Positions 37,140-48,700 of a stretch of 64,000 nucleotides of DNA are shown in pieces. Each line of letters begins with the position of its first letter. Position 1 is the stretch's first letter. The position numbers and the translations under genes were made by a program. The stretch is from Terfezia claveryi (taxonomy: Eukaryota; Ascomycota; Pezizomycetes; Pezizales; Pezizaceae). The stretch is from positions 62,001 to 126,000 of the forward strand of contig WHUX01000134.1 of assembly GCA_015179025.1 (NCBI GenBank). Direction: 5' to 3'. Below the pieces are notes generated by a model. The model saw only the letters and a list, made by a program, of their open reading frames with translations. It did not search any database and was not told the origin of the DNA.

Positions 37140-38183
37140 AGTAAAAGCTTTGGGGCTGGGGACCCAATATTTAACTAGCCGCCACGGTATTCAAATTTTA
37201 CAGATCTTCCGTCCAAGCGGCAAAATCCTTGTGATTGGTTTCAAACGAGGTAGGGTCAAGGATCCCTGCACAAGGTGAACATTGCCCCTTTAGGCCAGGT
37301 CTTAATTGCGGGGCGCAATAAGGCACAAGAGCGGAATTACATTAAATTTTTACAGCAGCACGTTCGAACAGGTATTATTGAGGTTGGGAAATCCGATGCC
37401 TTATGATCAAAAGTAACGATCAAGAACTTTACGGGCCTATGGGTGGGATGGTTGAGATTGTCCAGCCTCAGAACTAACAAAGGGGAGCCCCACGCCCCAC
37501 TTTCGATTTCGTTGTGCCTCCTCCGCCATCTTCCATTCCCGTGTGAACCAAAAAGAGGAAATCCGCAAATACATCAACCCAACTCCATTCTTGAGGTATT
37601 ACATTGAGCAGCACTCGAAAAAATGGCTTGCAATAAATTTTTTTACTCTGTAAGCCAGTGGTTTGGGCTTGGTACCGCTTTTTGTATATCTGTCAGGACT
37701 TGAGATAACTGGGGTTTATATGACCCGTTGGAAGTATGCACATGTATATATACATACATACTCTGAACTCGTTTTGCATGTAAAATGACATCAATGTAAG
37801 ATTCTCAAGCTTTTACGATATAAACTCTAGGTGCCCCTTCCATATAAATTCTACATAATCAAGTACGCTTTCAGGAAAGTTTGGAGGAATTGAGGGAATA
37901 TTTGAGTAGTATGAATTATCTATCAATTAATGAACCTAGCTCCATCTTTATACTAGAAAAGATGCAGACTTGATGAGAGCAAATTCAAACCACCATCCCA
38001 CTTCTTCAGGGAAAGGTTTGTGGGGACGGCCTGTTACTCTTGAGGAAAAGCTTAACAAGTAAATTCTGACTGTGTTGGTGCGTCACCCCTCGAAGGTTCT
38101 GAAAGTCGGTTCAGGGTTGAGTCCAAGCTCTGCATCTCGTAACTCCTCCCTCGACGTGCACTACAGGAATATCGCCGGAAGCA
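37140..38183. other. Intergenic, probable promoter of the Cys-rich PPxY gene
   Basis: No other feature recognised. Confidence 0.35.
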
Positions 38184-38615
38184 CTATGATTGGCCTATTA
38201 CTGGAGCTTTATTTGAGCTTGTAGCCTCTTCATAAGAAGGCGCCGCCCCCCCCATGGCTCTGATCCTCCGGAGGGCCTCATCCTCACCCCCTTCCAAAGA
38301 AGGGCCCATATCGAAAGACGCTGTTACCGTTGGGGACTCCGCCTGAAGTAGTTGAAAACTGTGCAGTTGGTTGGGATACTCCCGTCTGGGTGGATAACAA
38401 GTGCCGTGGATAATAGCCGTGGGCGGAAGATCTGGTGCATTTGACCTTCGAGTTAGTGCAATTCCGCTCTGTGTTTGCTGTTCTACCTCCACCGGATCTC
38501 GTTCTTCACTGGAAAATATGCAGCTTTCGCAGCAGCAGAAGCAGCACTTTAGTATCATTAGAAGGATGAGTAAGATGCTGAGTACCAGTAACGCAATGGT
38601 CCCACCTCTTGACAT
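38184..38615 (-). CDS. Small single-pass membrane protein with PxY-type tail
   Basis: Single-exon gene of 143 aa. The N-terminus is a signal-anchor helix (residues 6-24, IALLVLSILLILLMILK), immediately followed by CCFCCCESC, a likely palmitoylation cluster at the cytoplasmic face. The polar tail contains PPTAIIHG and, near the end, APSYEEATS, a PPxY-like motif with Ala in place of the first Pro. The topology (one helix near the N-terminus, cytosolic tail with a PY-type motif) resembles yeast Rcr1/Rcr2. There is no sequence-level proof of homology. Confidence 0.7.
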   Translation of the reverse strand: MSRGGTIALLVLSILLILLMILKCCFCCCESCIFSSEERDPVEVEQQTQSGIALTRRSNAPDLPPTAIIHGTCYPPRREYPNQLHSFQLLQAESPTVTASFDMGPSLEGGEDEALRRIRAMGGAAPSYEEATSSNKAPVIGQS

Positions 38616-40589
38616 AACGTAAGTAGTTGGATTTCGTACGCTTGCTTTTTTTTCCTGCAGCTTACTCCACTCTGTGCAGGGAATAATACTAGTCGGCGTG
38701 GTTAGCTGATCAGCCTGTATACGAAGTAGTATATATAGGAAGATTGCCGGACGTCCTCAAATCAATGAGTAATAGTTGATTGCAAATGTTCCAGGGTTTG
38801 GCAGTATATATATCTGTGGAGGGGCCTATGGATGGCCATAATGGCCGCGAATGGAATAAGTGCCCAGTCTAGTTCGAAGGTTCTTGGCATACTAGACCCC
38901 AGCAAGGGGGGTCATGGTGAGTTGTTATAATGATAGATAAGACAGTGAATCCCAGAAAATAAGAATCTGCTTCTATCAAATATATACTTCTTAGGTCATA
39001 TTCTATACATTATTTGCATTTGATTGTCCTGTTCTCTGTACATGGATCCTTATAGATTACGATGTCCACTATGTAGTACTAGCACTACAGTACATTGCTC
39101 CCAATTTTGTAGACATAGCTTCAAACAGGGACCTCAAGCTTGAGAGGCTGATGAACCTCTGTAGGTTGAATTCTTCACTGAATTGAAGGTCCATGAAGAG
39201 GGCCAACAATCAGAGAACACATATACATGTAGATCGTGGCTAAGTTTTCGTGAGCCTAGGCACAACTGGAGCAGGGGCTTCGCACTTGACGCCCTGTGAA
39301 GACCACTCCATACATATCACTAGCCACACCGTCTTCATCTGGATATTGGGTCTCCTTATGTGGTTCAGATATTAGAGGCCTACAGAATAACTGACGGGCA
39401 TGAGAATAACATTGGGAGGGTAAAAGAACCTTGGAATGCAACCTTGGAGCAAACTAGACTGCATTTTTGTACAGTACCTGGCGGGCCCACGCAACCTGTT
39501 GCGCCGCCCAAGAATTACTGACTGGAAGAGGAGGACCATTGGGCGAGCTTATAAAAACCAATAGTTGTGCGTGCCAATTGTAGTGGATTGTTGTATGGGC
39601 CAGGGAGGTTGGATGGCTCCTCAACGGGACCGCTTAGGAGTAATGAGTTTTTTTTTTTTTATAAAAAAAGAAAAAAAAAGAAAAGAAAAGGGAGGTTAGA
39701 TAATCTGCCATCTGGCACGGTGATGGGATAATCGATCCTCGAGCTCATTTTGTAAAAAAACTCGAGAACCGCATCCAAAATTGCGCCCCCCCCAAAAAAA
39801 TTCTTCCTAGATACATACATACATGCATACAGTATGTAATAAGTAGCACTCAACCTGTGCATTCGCGGGCAGCAGAGTTTCCTTTGATACCTACAGTAAC
39901 AGGTTTCTAAGGCCCGGATTTAGAGGCCTATAGCTGCTCTTCTCTCAACGCCCATAAGCCTGGTCGAGAAGGTTGGATTTATTTTGAAGCCCTTGCGAGT
40001 TTTGGAAATGGCTTCACTTCTACAGACCCACTGTATATACCTGTCCACGGGGCGTTTTACCTGGCTGCAAAAATCAGAGAAGAGACTGTGTATTTTATTC
40101 TTAATCTACAAATATTTCCTACGTGACTGCCTGCCGAACTCCGGTTTTTAACATTTTTCACAATGACGGTCACCTTTGGTGTGTTTCTCATGCAGTATAT
40201 TCCAAAATCAAGAGTCTTCTCGTACCTGCACAGTGATCTCAAGAACAAACATATACAGGAAACACCATGCTTGTAATCTGCCAGTGGGATACTCGTCAAT
40301 ATATTACGCTTTATAGAATTGCAATCATATACCGGTGTGCGTGGCTAAGGCATTGGAACGCACAGAAATTGGGGTCTCTAATGATTTACTCGAAAAATTC
40401 ATTGTAAAATAAGCTTTAGCATTCCCACGGCAAAACTTAGCTACCAATGCCTCAACAACTCCAACATTTGAATATCTCCACCAGAGATACAACTAAAGTT
40501 TTGAAGGCCAAACGATATCAAAGCCTCGGGGAGCGGGGGAAGGGGAAGGGTGAGGGGGGCTGTATGTAGCATGACTTGTAGGCATTACT
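38616..40589. other. Intergenic
   Basis: No supported gene. Poly-T and poly-A runs at 39650-39690. Confidence 0.4.
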
Positions 40590-41048
40590 CTATTTGACAG
40601 GTTGATTCCAGCTGTTGGCGGATTCATAAGGCGGTGGATAGTGCGCCTGAGCCGCTGGTGGTATAGGTGTTAAGATGCGTGCCGTAGGAGTATAGTAATG
40701 AACCCCAGCTGGTGTTTGGCTAGGCAAAACGTCACCATATGCGGCTGGTGCTGCTAGCGGTGGTGGCTGCTCTACCAGCGGAACACTTGCCCCCAATGCG
40801 GCTTCCATTTGTAGCTTCTCTTGTCTTCTTTTCTCCCTAGAATCCAGCATCTTCCCGCACATGGGTAAAAGGCAATGGCAGAAAAGTATCCAGAGGATGA
40901 CTGGCCCAAATATACAGCTGAGAACCAGGGCGGCGGTTTCCCCTGGAGTCAAATCACCGCAACATCCTCCACCTGCACTTCCACCTCCACCCCCACCTCC
41001 AGATTTTACCTTGTATCCTTTTCCGCCACCTTTGGGTATTGGTGCCAT
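40590..41048 (-). CDS. Gly-rich single-pass membrane protein with PPPY motif
   Basis: Single-exon gene of 152 aa. The N-terminus MAPIPKGGGKGYK leads into a Gly run, a CC pair and one membrane helix at about residues 38-60 (AALVLSCIFGPVILWILFCH). A charged helix (DSREKRRQEKLQME) follows, then a Pro/Ala-rich tail ending in YPPPYESA, a canonical PPxY. It is clearly paralogous to the gene at 42889-43377 in the start, the Gly run and the LTP…FGP.IL helix. Likely a membrane-anchored adaptor for a WW-domain protein; inferred. Confidence 0.72.
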   Translation of the reverse strand: MAPIPKGGGKGYKVKSGGGGGGGSAGGGCCGDLTPGETAALVLSCIFGPVILWILFCHCLLPMCGKMLDSREKRRQEKLQMEAALGASVPLVEQPPPLAAPAAYGDVLPSQTPAGVHYYTPTARILTPIPPAAQAHYPPPYESANSWNQPVK

Positions 41049-41886
41049 TAGACTCTAGATTTAGGAGATGGGAAGCAAGTTCTTATTAATCTTCAAGTCG
41101 TTGTTTAATGGGCAACGTTTCTTGGGGTCGTGTACGTTTGTGGGCAGGCCGATCTCGGTTGTACTACCAGAGTATGTATAGACTGCCACTGGAGTGTAGT
41201 TGAGCGAGGGGAATCTATATAGATGCAAGTTCCGAATTCCGAAACCTGAGTTTGGTAGATATTTCGGCCAAAGACGGATTCTAGACCATGTAGCGAAAGC
41301 AGTAAGAGAACAAACGCAGCCGTCTCGCTCTGTTACGACTCGCTTGCCTCTTTGCCAAAGCGCTTTTTGAATGAAACCTCTATATGCACTGCCCTGAACT
41401 TTATTTCCGTGGCTTTGTGTATCATAACGTAACGGTAAAGCCGGGTGTCTCGGTGCCGTGGTCTTCAGCTAGATAGAGACTGTCTTAGTCTGGGATGTCA
41501 AAACTATTACTTGCCATTCTTGGTAGAGCTTAGAGACAATGACGAACGATTCGAGATGATTTCAATCTCTACTAGACGCTGGTACCCGGATCTTGCTATT
41601 GCTACAGTCTCGTAGGCTCAAGAGGAGTGTAAGTTGACAGCACGTTGTAGTTAACGAGCATGAAACAAAATCATAATTGGCCGTTGTAACCCACCTAGTT
41701 TGGCCCTGTAGTGAGTGAAGTAGGAATAGGAGTAGTATCGATGGTGTGGGGTTAGGTGAAACCGGGCCACGGCTATGTTTTGTTCGGCCTGCTACGGCCT
41801 TGAATAGTTTAGGGTCAGGTCGCGGCTTTGTTGCATTCAAGTCTGCTATGGAAGTGGTCATGGGATTGGCTGCGGGCCCAGTCTGT

Positions 41887-41913
41887 GGAGAGGGTGTTGT
41901 GCCAACCAGACTA
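41887..41913 (-). repeat. Dispersed motif copy (extended form)
   Basis: Ends GTTGTGCCAACCAGACTA; the reverse complement matches the extended consensus. Confidence 0.8.
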
Positions 41914-42240
41914 TGAAAACTAAGTTTTGTAGTTGTTACCTAGTTGGTTTAGTTTGATTTAGTGCATCATTCCCTAGTCCGGCTGGCGCTCATGTGGTGG
42001 TGGTGGTGGTGGTGGTGATACAACCATTTCGGGAGCCTGAACAAAGGATTGGGTGAGCAATCCTCGTTGTACAAAGCAAACAAACTGGGCGCCGACCACT
42101 CAGCTTGTAGCACGAAATGCATGCAGTCACAGTCCTTTGTACAGGCAGATACACACACAGTTCGCACACGCGGTGGGAAGAATCTACGGTAGTACAAGTA
42201 GGTACAGAGTACCAAACCAGACCCAATATCTAGGTGGGGC

Positions 42241-42260
42241 CTGTTGTGCCAACAAGACTA
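42241..42260 (-). repeat. Dispersed motif copy
   Basis: CTGTTGTGCCAACAAGACTA, one mismatch to the core. Confidence 0.7.
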
Positions 42261-42888
42261 CCCAATATCAAAATCAAACAAAGAAATCGATATTCTATGG
42301 ATGTCGCCGCTCGGGCACGTGAAAAAAAAAAAAGCTGGTAGTTTCAACTTATTGTAATATAGATTACTAATATCTGAACTTATCTTCATATTAGAGATTG
42401 ATGTTGTATGTTAGTATTAAGTCTAGCGAGTAGGAAAGAGAGAAATACGGTCTCTTGCCATGTCCTAGATTGTTCGAATACAAGCACTGAGTTATTTTTT
42501 TTATATAAAAAAACAATGGTTAAGCGAGAAATTACCCTGAATATGGTTGCATGGATAATTTTTTTTTCTTTTTTTTTTGAACTCATTACTCGTGTGCGCA
42601 ACCTTAAGGGTCGCATGATAAGTTCACATTGCAAATTTATAGTATATTTTTTAAATCTCGACTGAAAATAGAGAGCCCAGTGGGGTTTAGCAATATCAAA
42701 TATATTTTTCTGTGCAGTTTACGCCTTTATGCTTTTATGAATTGGCAAGTAATTCGAGAATTTTACCACATAAGAGTTTAAACCGGGCATTAGCTATAAG
42801 TGAAAATATTTTTGAATGTCAAAACTGCGAGAATGCAGGAGAGTTGAACGACGAATCATCTAGAGACTACCTAAATATGGATATAGCA

Positions 42889-43377
42889 CTAATGCTTTGC
42901 GTCGCCTGGGGGCGAGCCCATCCTGGCGGCCAGATATTGGTTGTCATCTGGGTCATATACCTGGGCTTCTGCCGTCCATTCTCCGGGGTTTTTGTCTTGG
43001 CTTGCCCGCGGAGTGGCCCGATAATTGATAATCGCGTCGCTGGGTAACGTTGGAATAGCCGCAGGCAAATGGGCAGCCAGCATCGGAGCTACAATCGTTG
43101 GAGCAGCTGGCATGGATGTGCCCTCATCAGGCACCCCTGGTTGGCCTCCCTGCTCACCATCCTGACACTGCCGAGGTGTTCTGCGTTTTATGAAGACTCG
43201 AATAACTCCCCTAGTTATATCATACATTATGTAGAGGATGATAGGGCCAATGAATATCCCGAGGACAATCGCAATAGTTTGGGTTGGAGTCAGTCTCGAG
43301 CTAACACCACCGCCTCCACCACCCCCACTTCCTCCACCCTTGCCTCCACCACCTTTGGGTACAGGTACTGGAGCCAT
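42889..43377 (-). CDS. Gly-rich single-pass membrane protein (paralog of 40590-41048)
   Basis: Single-exon gene of 162 aa from the ATG at 43377. An upstream in-frame ATG at 43473 exists, but the internal start is preferred because MAPVPVPKGGGG matches the paralog's first residues. Layout: Gly run, LTPTQT, one membrane helix (TIAIVLGIFIGPIILYIMYD), a basic segment (FIKRRTPR), and a Pro/Ala-rich tail. Unlike the paralog it has no PPxY; the tail has QVYDPDDNQY and SPPGD instead. The duplicate may have diverged in binding partner. Confidence 0.7.
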   Translation of the reverse strand: MAPVPVPKGGGGKGGGSGGGGGGGVSSRLTPTQTIAIVLGIFIGPIILYIMYDITRGVIRVFIKRRTPRQCQDGEQGGQPGVPDEGTSMPAAPTIVAPMLAAHLPAAIPTLPSDAIINYRATPRASQDKNPGEWTAEAQVYDPDDNQYLAARMGSPPGDAKH

Positions 43378-43473
43378 TTCAATAGTGGGTAAGATGAAGT
43401 GTCTGGGCGTAGCCGATATTGCGTCTATGTGTGGGGCGTGTGGCTGCCGGTAGCAATATGAGAAGGAAATCAT

Positions 43474-44371
43474 GATGGAGGGGTCACGACTGCTTTATAG
43501 ACGGCACCTATTCAGGCCATACTAGGCCGTTACCTATCTTGGCCTCTACAGAATGCTTTCATAATTTCATATACTTCCCTGGGCAAGGAATCTTGAGCTC
43601 GAAACCTATGGCATTATCCAATCGTAAAAGAATTGCTTTTATGTTTAGTTCTAGCGAATGTTTTAAAAATCTTCATGATATCATAGCAATGTGGCAGGTA
43701 CTTTTTCACACCTTGAAGTCTGACGCCACAATCATTCTCGCGCTATAAAGGCCAACTCGCCAAGAGAACTTTTAGATTACCACATTTGGTATTTCCTATT
43801 TCAACTTACTAATGCTGGGCGGCATAAGCAGGCGCCCACTCCTACCCCCCCCTCCCTCTTTCATACCCCTGTAGTTTTGGACACTGGGATACATCTATAA
43901 ACACCCTAATCTGGGTGTGAACTCTCCAACGTTCACCCGACCAACCAGAGTAGGCTTTACATAGTATACAGTCCAAACGACATCTTTACATGACACGGTA
44001 TAGGAGGGGTATCAATGCTGTTAACATGCCAAGGCTACATAAATACATTGCATTTTGAGTCTTTCCAACCCCTGTGACTCCAACCATTAACTGCACTTTA
44101 TATCTTCCATTGGCGTGAAGCAATAAAGTTGCAATTAGAGTTCCCAGACTGAATTCCTCAGAAGTTGATTTCACTACCCTTAATTGAGAAATTCCCTTAA
44201 AGATGCCACTTCACCTACGCAGGAAATAACTAGGAGAAAACGACTACTTAAGGCCTGCTTCTTGTTCCCCATGGAAGACCAATCCATAATCGCAATACCA
44301 CCTCCCGGAATCCCTTCTCCGAGCTCACGCGCACACCCATTGCCACTTTCAAAATTATATAAACTACAACA
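43474..44371. other. Intergenic, divergent promoter region
   Basis: Separates the minus-strand small-gene set from a plus-strand gene. AAAATTATATAAAC at 44351-44364 is a plausible TATA element for the latter. Confidence 0.4.
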
Positions 44372-44818
44372 ATGCCCTCTCAAACATCAAATATGTACTC
44401 CGATGATGTTGAAATCTGCCAATACCTCATCCACCAAGCCAAAGACCACGGCATCGACTTCATCCTCAAAGAACTCACGCAAGCTCAAGCTCAAGACTCA
44501 AGGGGCATCCATCTCTCTCACAATAAGCAGCTTTATAAAGTGGTTCGCTACTTCACCAAATCCCAAGACCCCCACACACCCGAGCATGGCCCTGGACCCA
44601 ACATTAATCTCCCCCTCGCTTGGATTATAATTGCCTGCTCTGAGCGGTACTACAATACTTTCGTCCAACGGGCAGCTCAAAACATTGGCATCGCAAAGGA
44701 GATAGGTCATGAGGAGACTGTTCAGCTATGGCAGAATTATCATGATAAGAGGCTTAGCGAGTGGGAGGAGTGTCTTAGAGAGAAAGAAGTTTTTGAGAAT
44801 TCTGTGTTGGAGATCTAG
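44372..44818 (+). CDS. Small protein of unknown function
   Basis: Single-exon frame of 148 aa, start context ACAACAATGC. Soluble and mixed-charge, with likely helices (EICQYLIHQAKDHGIDFILK and the C-terminal RLSEWEECLREKEVFE). No signal peptide, membrane helix or known motif. The amino-acid pattern and absence of stops suggest a real gene, but I do not recognise a family. Confidence 0.6.
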   Translation: MPSQTSNMYSDDVEICQYLIHQAKDHGIDFILKELTQAQAQDSRGIHLSHNKQLYKVVRYFTKSQDPHTPEHGPGPNINLPLAWIIIACSERYYNTFVQRAAQNIGIAKEIGHEETVQLWQNYHDKRLSEWEECLREKEVFENSVLEI

Positions 44819-44931
44819 AGGATCGGATATATATTTGTTGAGAAGAGTAAGCTCGGAGGAAGGTATGAGGAGATGCGGCGTGGATATCCTTTTTGAGATT
44901 TGGAAATTAAGCTAGGGTGGACAGATATGTA

Positions 44932-45165
44932 CAGTTAGGTGGCAATGAATTTGGTACCCCGTATAATAGGGGGTGAGTATGCAGCATGCTTTAAACCTAT
45001 AATATATATACTAAATATGTGCTAATGTAGGACTCTGATATAAGGGAGGTACCTATAACAGGGGCGAGTATTCAGTACGCTTTAAACCTATAATATGTGT
45101 GCTAAACGTATGGTAATGCAGGACTTTAATGCAAGGGGGGTACCAAATTCATTGCCACCTAACTG
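44932..45165. mobile_element. 234-bp MITE with perfect TIRs and internal duplication
   Basis: About 29 bp at each end are perfect inverted repeats beginning CAGTTAGGTGGCAATGAATT, flanked by TA (44930-44931, 45166-45167). The interior consists of two diverged direct repeats of about 85 bp (sharing GCTTTAAACCTATAATAT). It is typical of a Tc1/mariner-derived non-autonomous element. Confidence 0.93.
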
Positions 45166-45167
45166 TA

Positions 45168-45707
45168 TGATATAGTGAAGCTTACCTGAATGTGATACGG
45201 TAATTATACATGAAAGGAAAGGCAAGGAGTGAACGAAGAGTTGGATTTTGGATCCCATATTTTCTTACTAATATTCCGCATCCACTATTAGAATATATTC
45301 AGCACCCAGAACAAAAAGAGATCCAGTTCGCCCACCCCTATTTTCTCAGCTTGGAACCGTTTTTTTATATCAAGCCCTGTTTCCTCTACCCAGGCTAGCT
45401 TTCCCTAACATATGTATCCTACATACATTCGTATCTTCCTGAATGTTGAGCCACAATGGCGACTCCTCGTGAGCATTGGAAGGTAGTATTTAAATGATGA
45501 GATAAGTATGTGTAGGTCGATTGAAGGAAAATAAAAGAACGAAATTGAAATCCTAAACTGGAAGAAAGAGCGATACACATGCCGCCCCACATATGAAAAT
45601 AAATGCTAAACATAACCCTATTCCATTGCAAACAACTGGGATCCCGACACAAATAGTAACTGTAATCCAAGAAATCCCGATTTAATTCCGTCAATCTTCA
45701 AAGAAAC
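45168..45707. other. Intergenic
   Basis: No feature recognised between the MITE and the helicase stop codon. Confidence 0.35.
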
Positions 45708-48700
45708 TCACATTCTCATTCTCCCAAATTGCTCGTCTAGATCGGCTGCTCTCGACACTCCTGCAACTGGAACATGGTCCTGGCCACCAATTGGCGCATC
45801 ACACTGTGGACACCTCGCTTCGCTCATCGGCAATCCACATTCTCCTACCGTGAACTATGAATAGTTAGTACGCAGGGCTGCAATCTATATGGCGCAGCAA
45901 TTCAACTCACAGGATGCCTATTCACGCAATAATACCAATGCCCCGTTCCACGCAGCTCAGATCTCATTGCCTCGTACACCGCGCGTTGTTCGTCCGTGGT
46001 TACAGGGCTATAGAAGACGGAGTCGCGCATCATTTTCTGGGCCTCTTCAACAAGAGCCTCCAAACCGCGAGTAGAACCAGGCTTCTGTCGGCAGATTTTG
46101 AGTGCTTCATCTAAACTGTTTCGCTCCCTTATGCGCATCTCATTGACCTTCTGCTCCCTCCGCTCACTCTGAGCCTTTGAACTTTCTCTGGCTCGCTCTC
46201 TGGCCAGCTCTGTGATCGCCTGAAGGACCATCTGTGCTTCCTCTGGATCCCTCCCAGCCACGGCGGCTTGAACATCAGCATGTCTGAGCACTGGTTCTGC
46301 CGCTGGCGGTGCTGGGTCTGGGAGTTTCAATTGCAAGCCAACAAAGCGTGCGTGGAATAATATTGCTTCGACTTGTTGACGAGGATAGAGGGCTTCTTCT
46401 GCATTTCCCTCTAGTCGTTTACACCTTACCTTGAGATCTTCAAGCGGCTTGATGATATTTTTGAGTAGAGCCTTTGCATCAGCGGGACGATCTACTACTG
46501 AGGCAAGCTCTAATATCTGGAGCAGATCATAAAGTCGCGCCCAATGTACTCGCAAGACAAGTACTTCACCCTCTAACCCGTATCTCGGTGAAAATGAGAT
46601 ATCATCGACTGTGTAGCTTGCGTCAGTAACTCGTTTGCGTCGGATACCGTCAGCCACTAGAGTGTGAATGCGACCGTAGGGTTGTTCTTCCTTTGCCGTA
46701 GACTCAACGAAGCCAAGTGCTTTTCTCGCGAGAAGATTCATCCAAACATGGCGGCCCTGGTGAAAGTTCGTTATAGACTTCTGGTTTTTACCACCCTTGC
46801 TGATCCCCGTGAGAAAAGATTGGAAAGAGGCCTCAAGAGTATTTCGTGACTCATGCAAAACTCTTTCTGCCTCCGACACCTCCTTCTCTAAGCTCAAAAA
46901 GGACTCGTGGGCCATGGCCAAAAATTTTTTATTCAGTGCTTCAATCATAACACCTTTGGTAACACGGTTGTATCGGTTGATATTGCTAATATGGCGTCGA
47001 CATGATGGACAGCGGGTCTGTGATTGTTGGATGGCTTCAATCCAAGCAGATTGCGGCTTCTGCCCAACAAGGTTACCGTCCTTGCTGTATTCATAAACGT
47101 CAGACATCTGCATTAGTCCGTCTACCGTATCCATACAAAAGAAATGGCCACAAGACAAAATGATGATGGGATTGGTTTCAAGATCGATCTCTTTATATGT
47201 CTCCATGCAGACGAAATCCACCACAGTATCAAGGTGTTCAGGGGCTCCGCATTCTAGCACCTGGCATAACTCCTTCCTCGGACACTGCTCGCCGCACACT
47301 GAAGGGCATTGATGCCCACACTCCAGGACGCGCTCGCACCTCTTCGAGCAAGGAAGAACATCGCATGGAACAGCACATGGCATGTTGCAAGTCCCCCTAT
47401 GGACACAGCTCCAGGTGCATTGTTCCGCACAAGGCGTGCAGGCCTCGGAGCACTTCTTCGTACATCGAGAGTGACTGCATCTAAGTTCACACCTCTGCTC
47501 ACAAAGACCACACGCTTCATCTCCATGACATTCTTTGGGGCATGAGTGGCTGCATGTATTGAAGCCCCGCCCACAGGGGCTTTTGCACTTCACGTGTTGA
47601 CCTTCAGTATCAGGTACACTGCGACATTCGTGGCACTTGCCTTTGCACTGATGCCCACACGGCAGACTCTTTTCGCAGATTGTTACACATTGGAAGGTAG
47701 GAGAAGTGACATCGAGGTGACAGGCCACATCCCGTTCATGTCCGCATCCAGGAACTCGCTTTTTGACACTCCGCGAACACCGAATTTCTGCAGGCTTTTG
47801 TGCCTGGTGGCAAGGAACGCCGTACGACGTATGTCCACAGGGTAGAAGAACCTGTGGAATACGAACTACACACCTTTGACATTCTTTCCCGCAAGATATG
47901 AGACATGCATGGTCGCATCCAGTAGTTTCCGCTTACACTCTTCTTCACAAAACCACGGCCTTATGAAGCATATCTGAGTGACACTTGTGGATACATGTGT
48001 GGCCACAGCTAATAAGTCGCTTTCCACAGCGCTCGTCGCACCCACCTTCAGGGGAGAAGCGTAGGAAATCATCTGATGTGCTGACAAAGATTTGCTTGTC
48101 TGCATGCCGGGGGCATCGAAGTTCGAGGGCATCGCCGAAGTTTCCCTCACGATTCAACAAGGTCAGAACATTCGACCACATTGCGACTGGACGAGCAGTA
48201 TCGGCATTGCCTATAATGTACATGCCATTGCGTGCCCGGCTAAGTCGGAATTAATCAGTGCCCCTCCGTGAGAGACCAGAGGGAAGATAGACTAATAACT
48301 ACCTGAGAAGTACATTGATGCGATTGGAAGTCTTGAGGAATCCGCAGCGATGGGCTGGGTTGCATCTAACAAGAGAGATTACAATGACTTTCGCCTCTTC
48401 ACCCTGTTCAGTAACCGTATGTTAGTGGGATATCGATATATCGTTTGAATTTTATTTGATGAGCCTCAGGATTAGGCCTCACCCTCCATGTGCATTGACC
48501 CAGAAGAAAAGGACTAAATAAAACCCAATGTTTACTATAACTCACCTGAAAATTGTCGACGGTAGCCAACCGTATTTCGCTTAATAATTTCCCCTTTCGG
48601 ATATCCTGCTTCGGCGCTTTCATAATCATCTCAGTTTTCACCTCCTCAGCATTTTCAACCAAATCCAACTCTTCTTGGTCCTTTTCTCCGACCAAGATTT

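Larger units (their letters stand above)
41049..42888. other. Intergenic
   Basis: Holds dispersed-motif copies at 41887 and 42241 and a (GGT)n microsatellite at about 41994-42017. No gene. Confidence 0.4.

Noticed and set aside
41994..42017. (GGT)n as coding Gly or His repeat
   Set aside because: It is a short microsatellite in an intergenic region without a supported frame.
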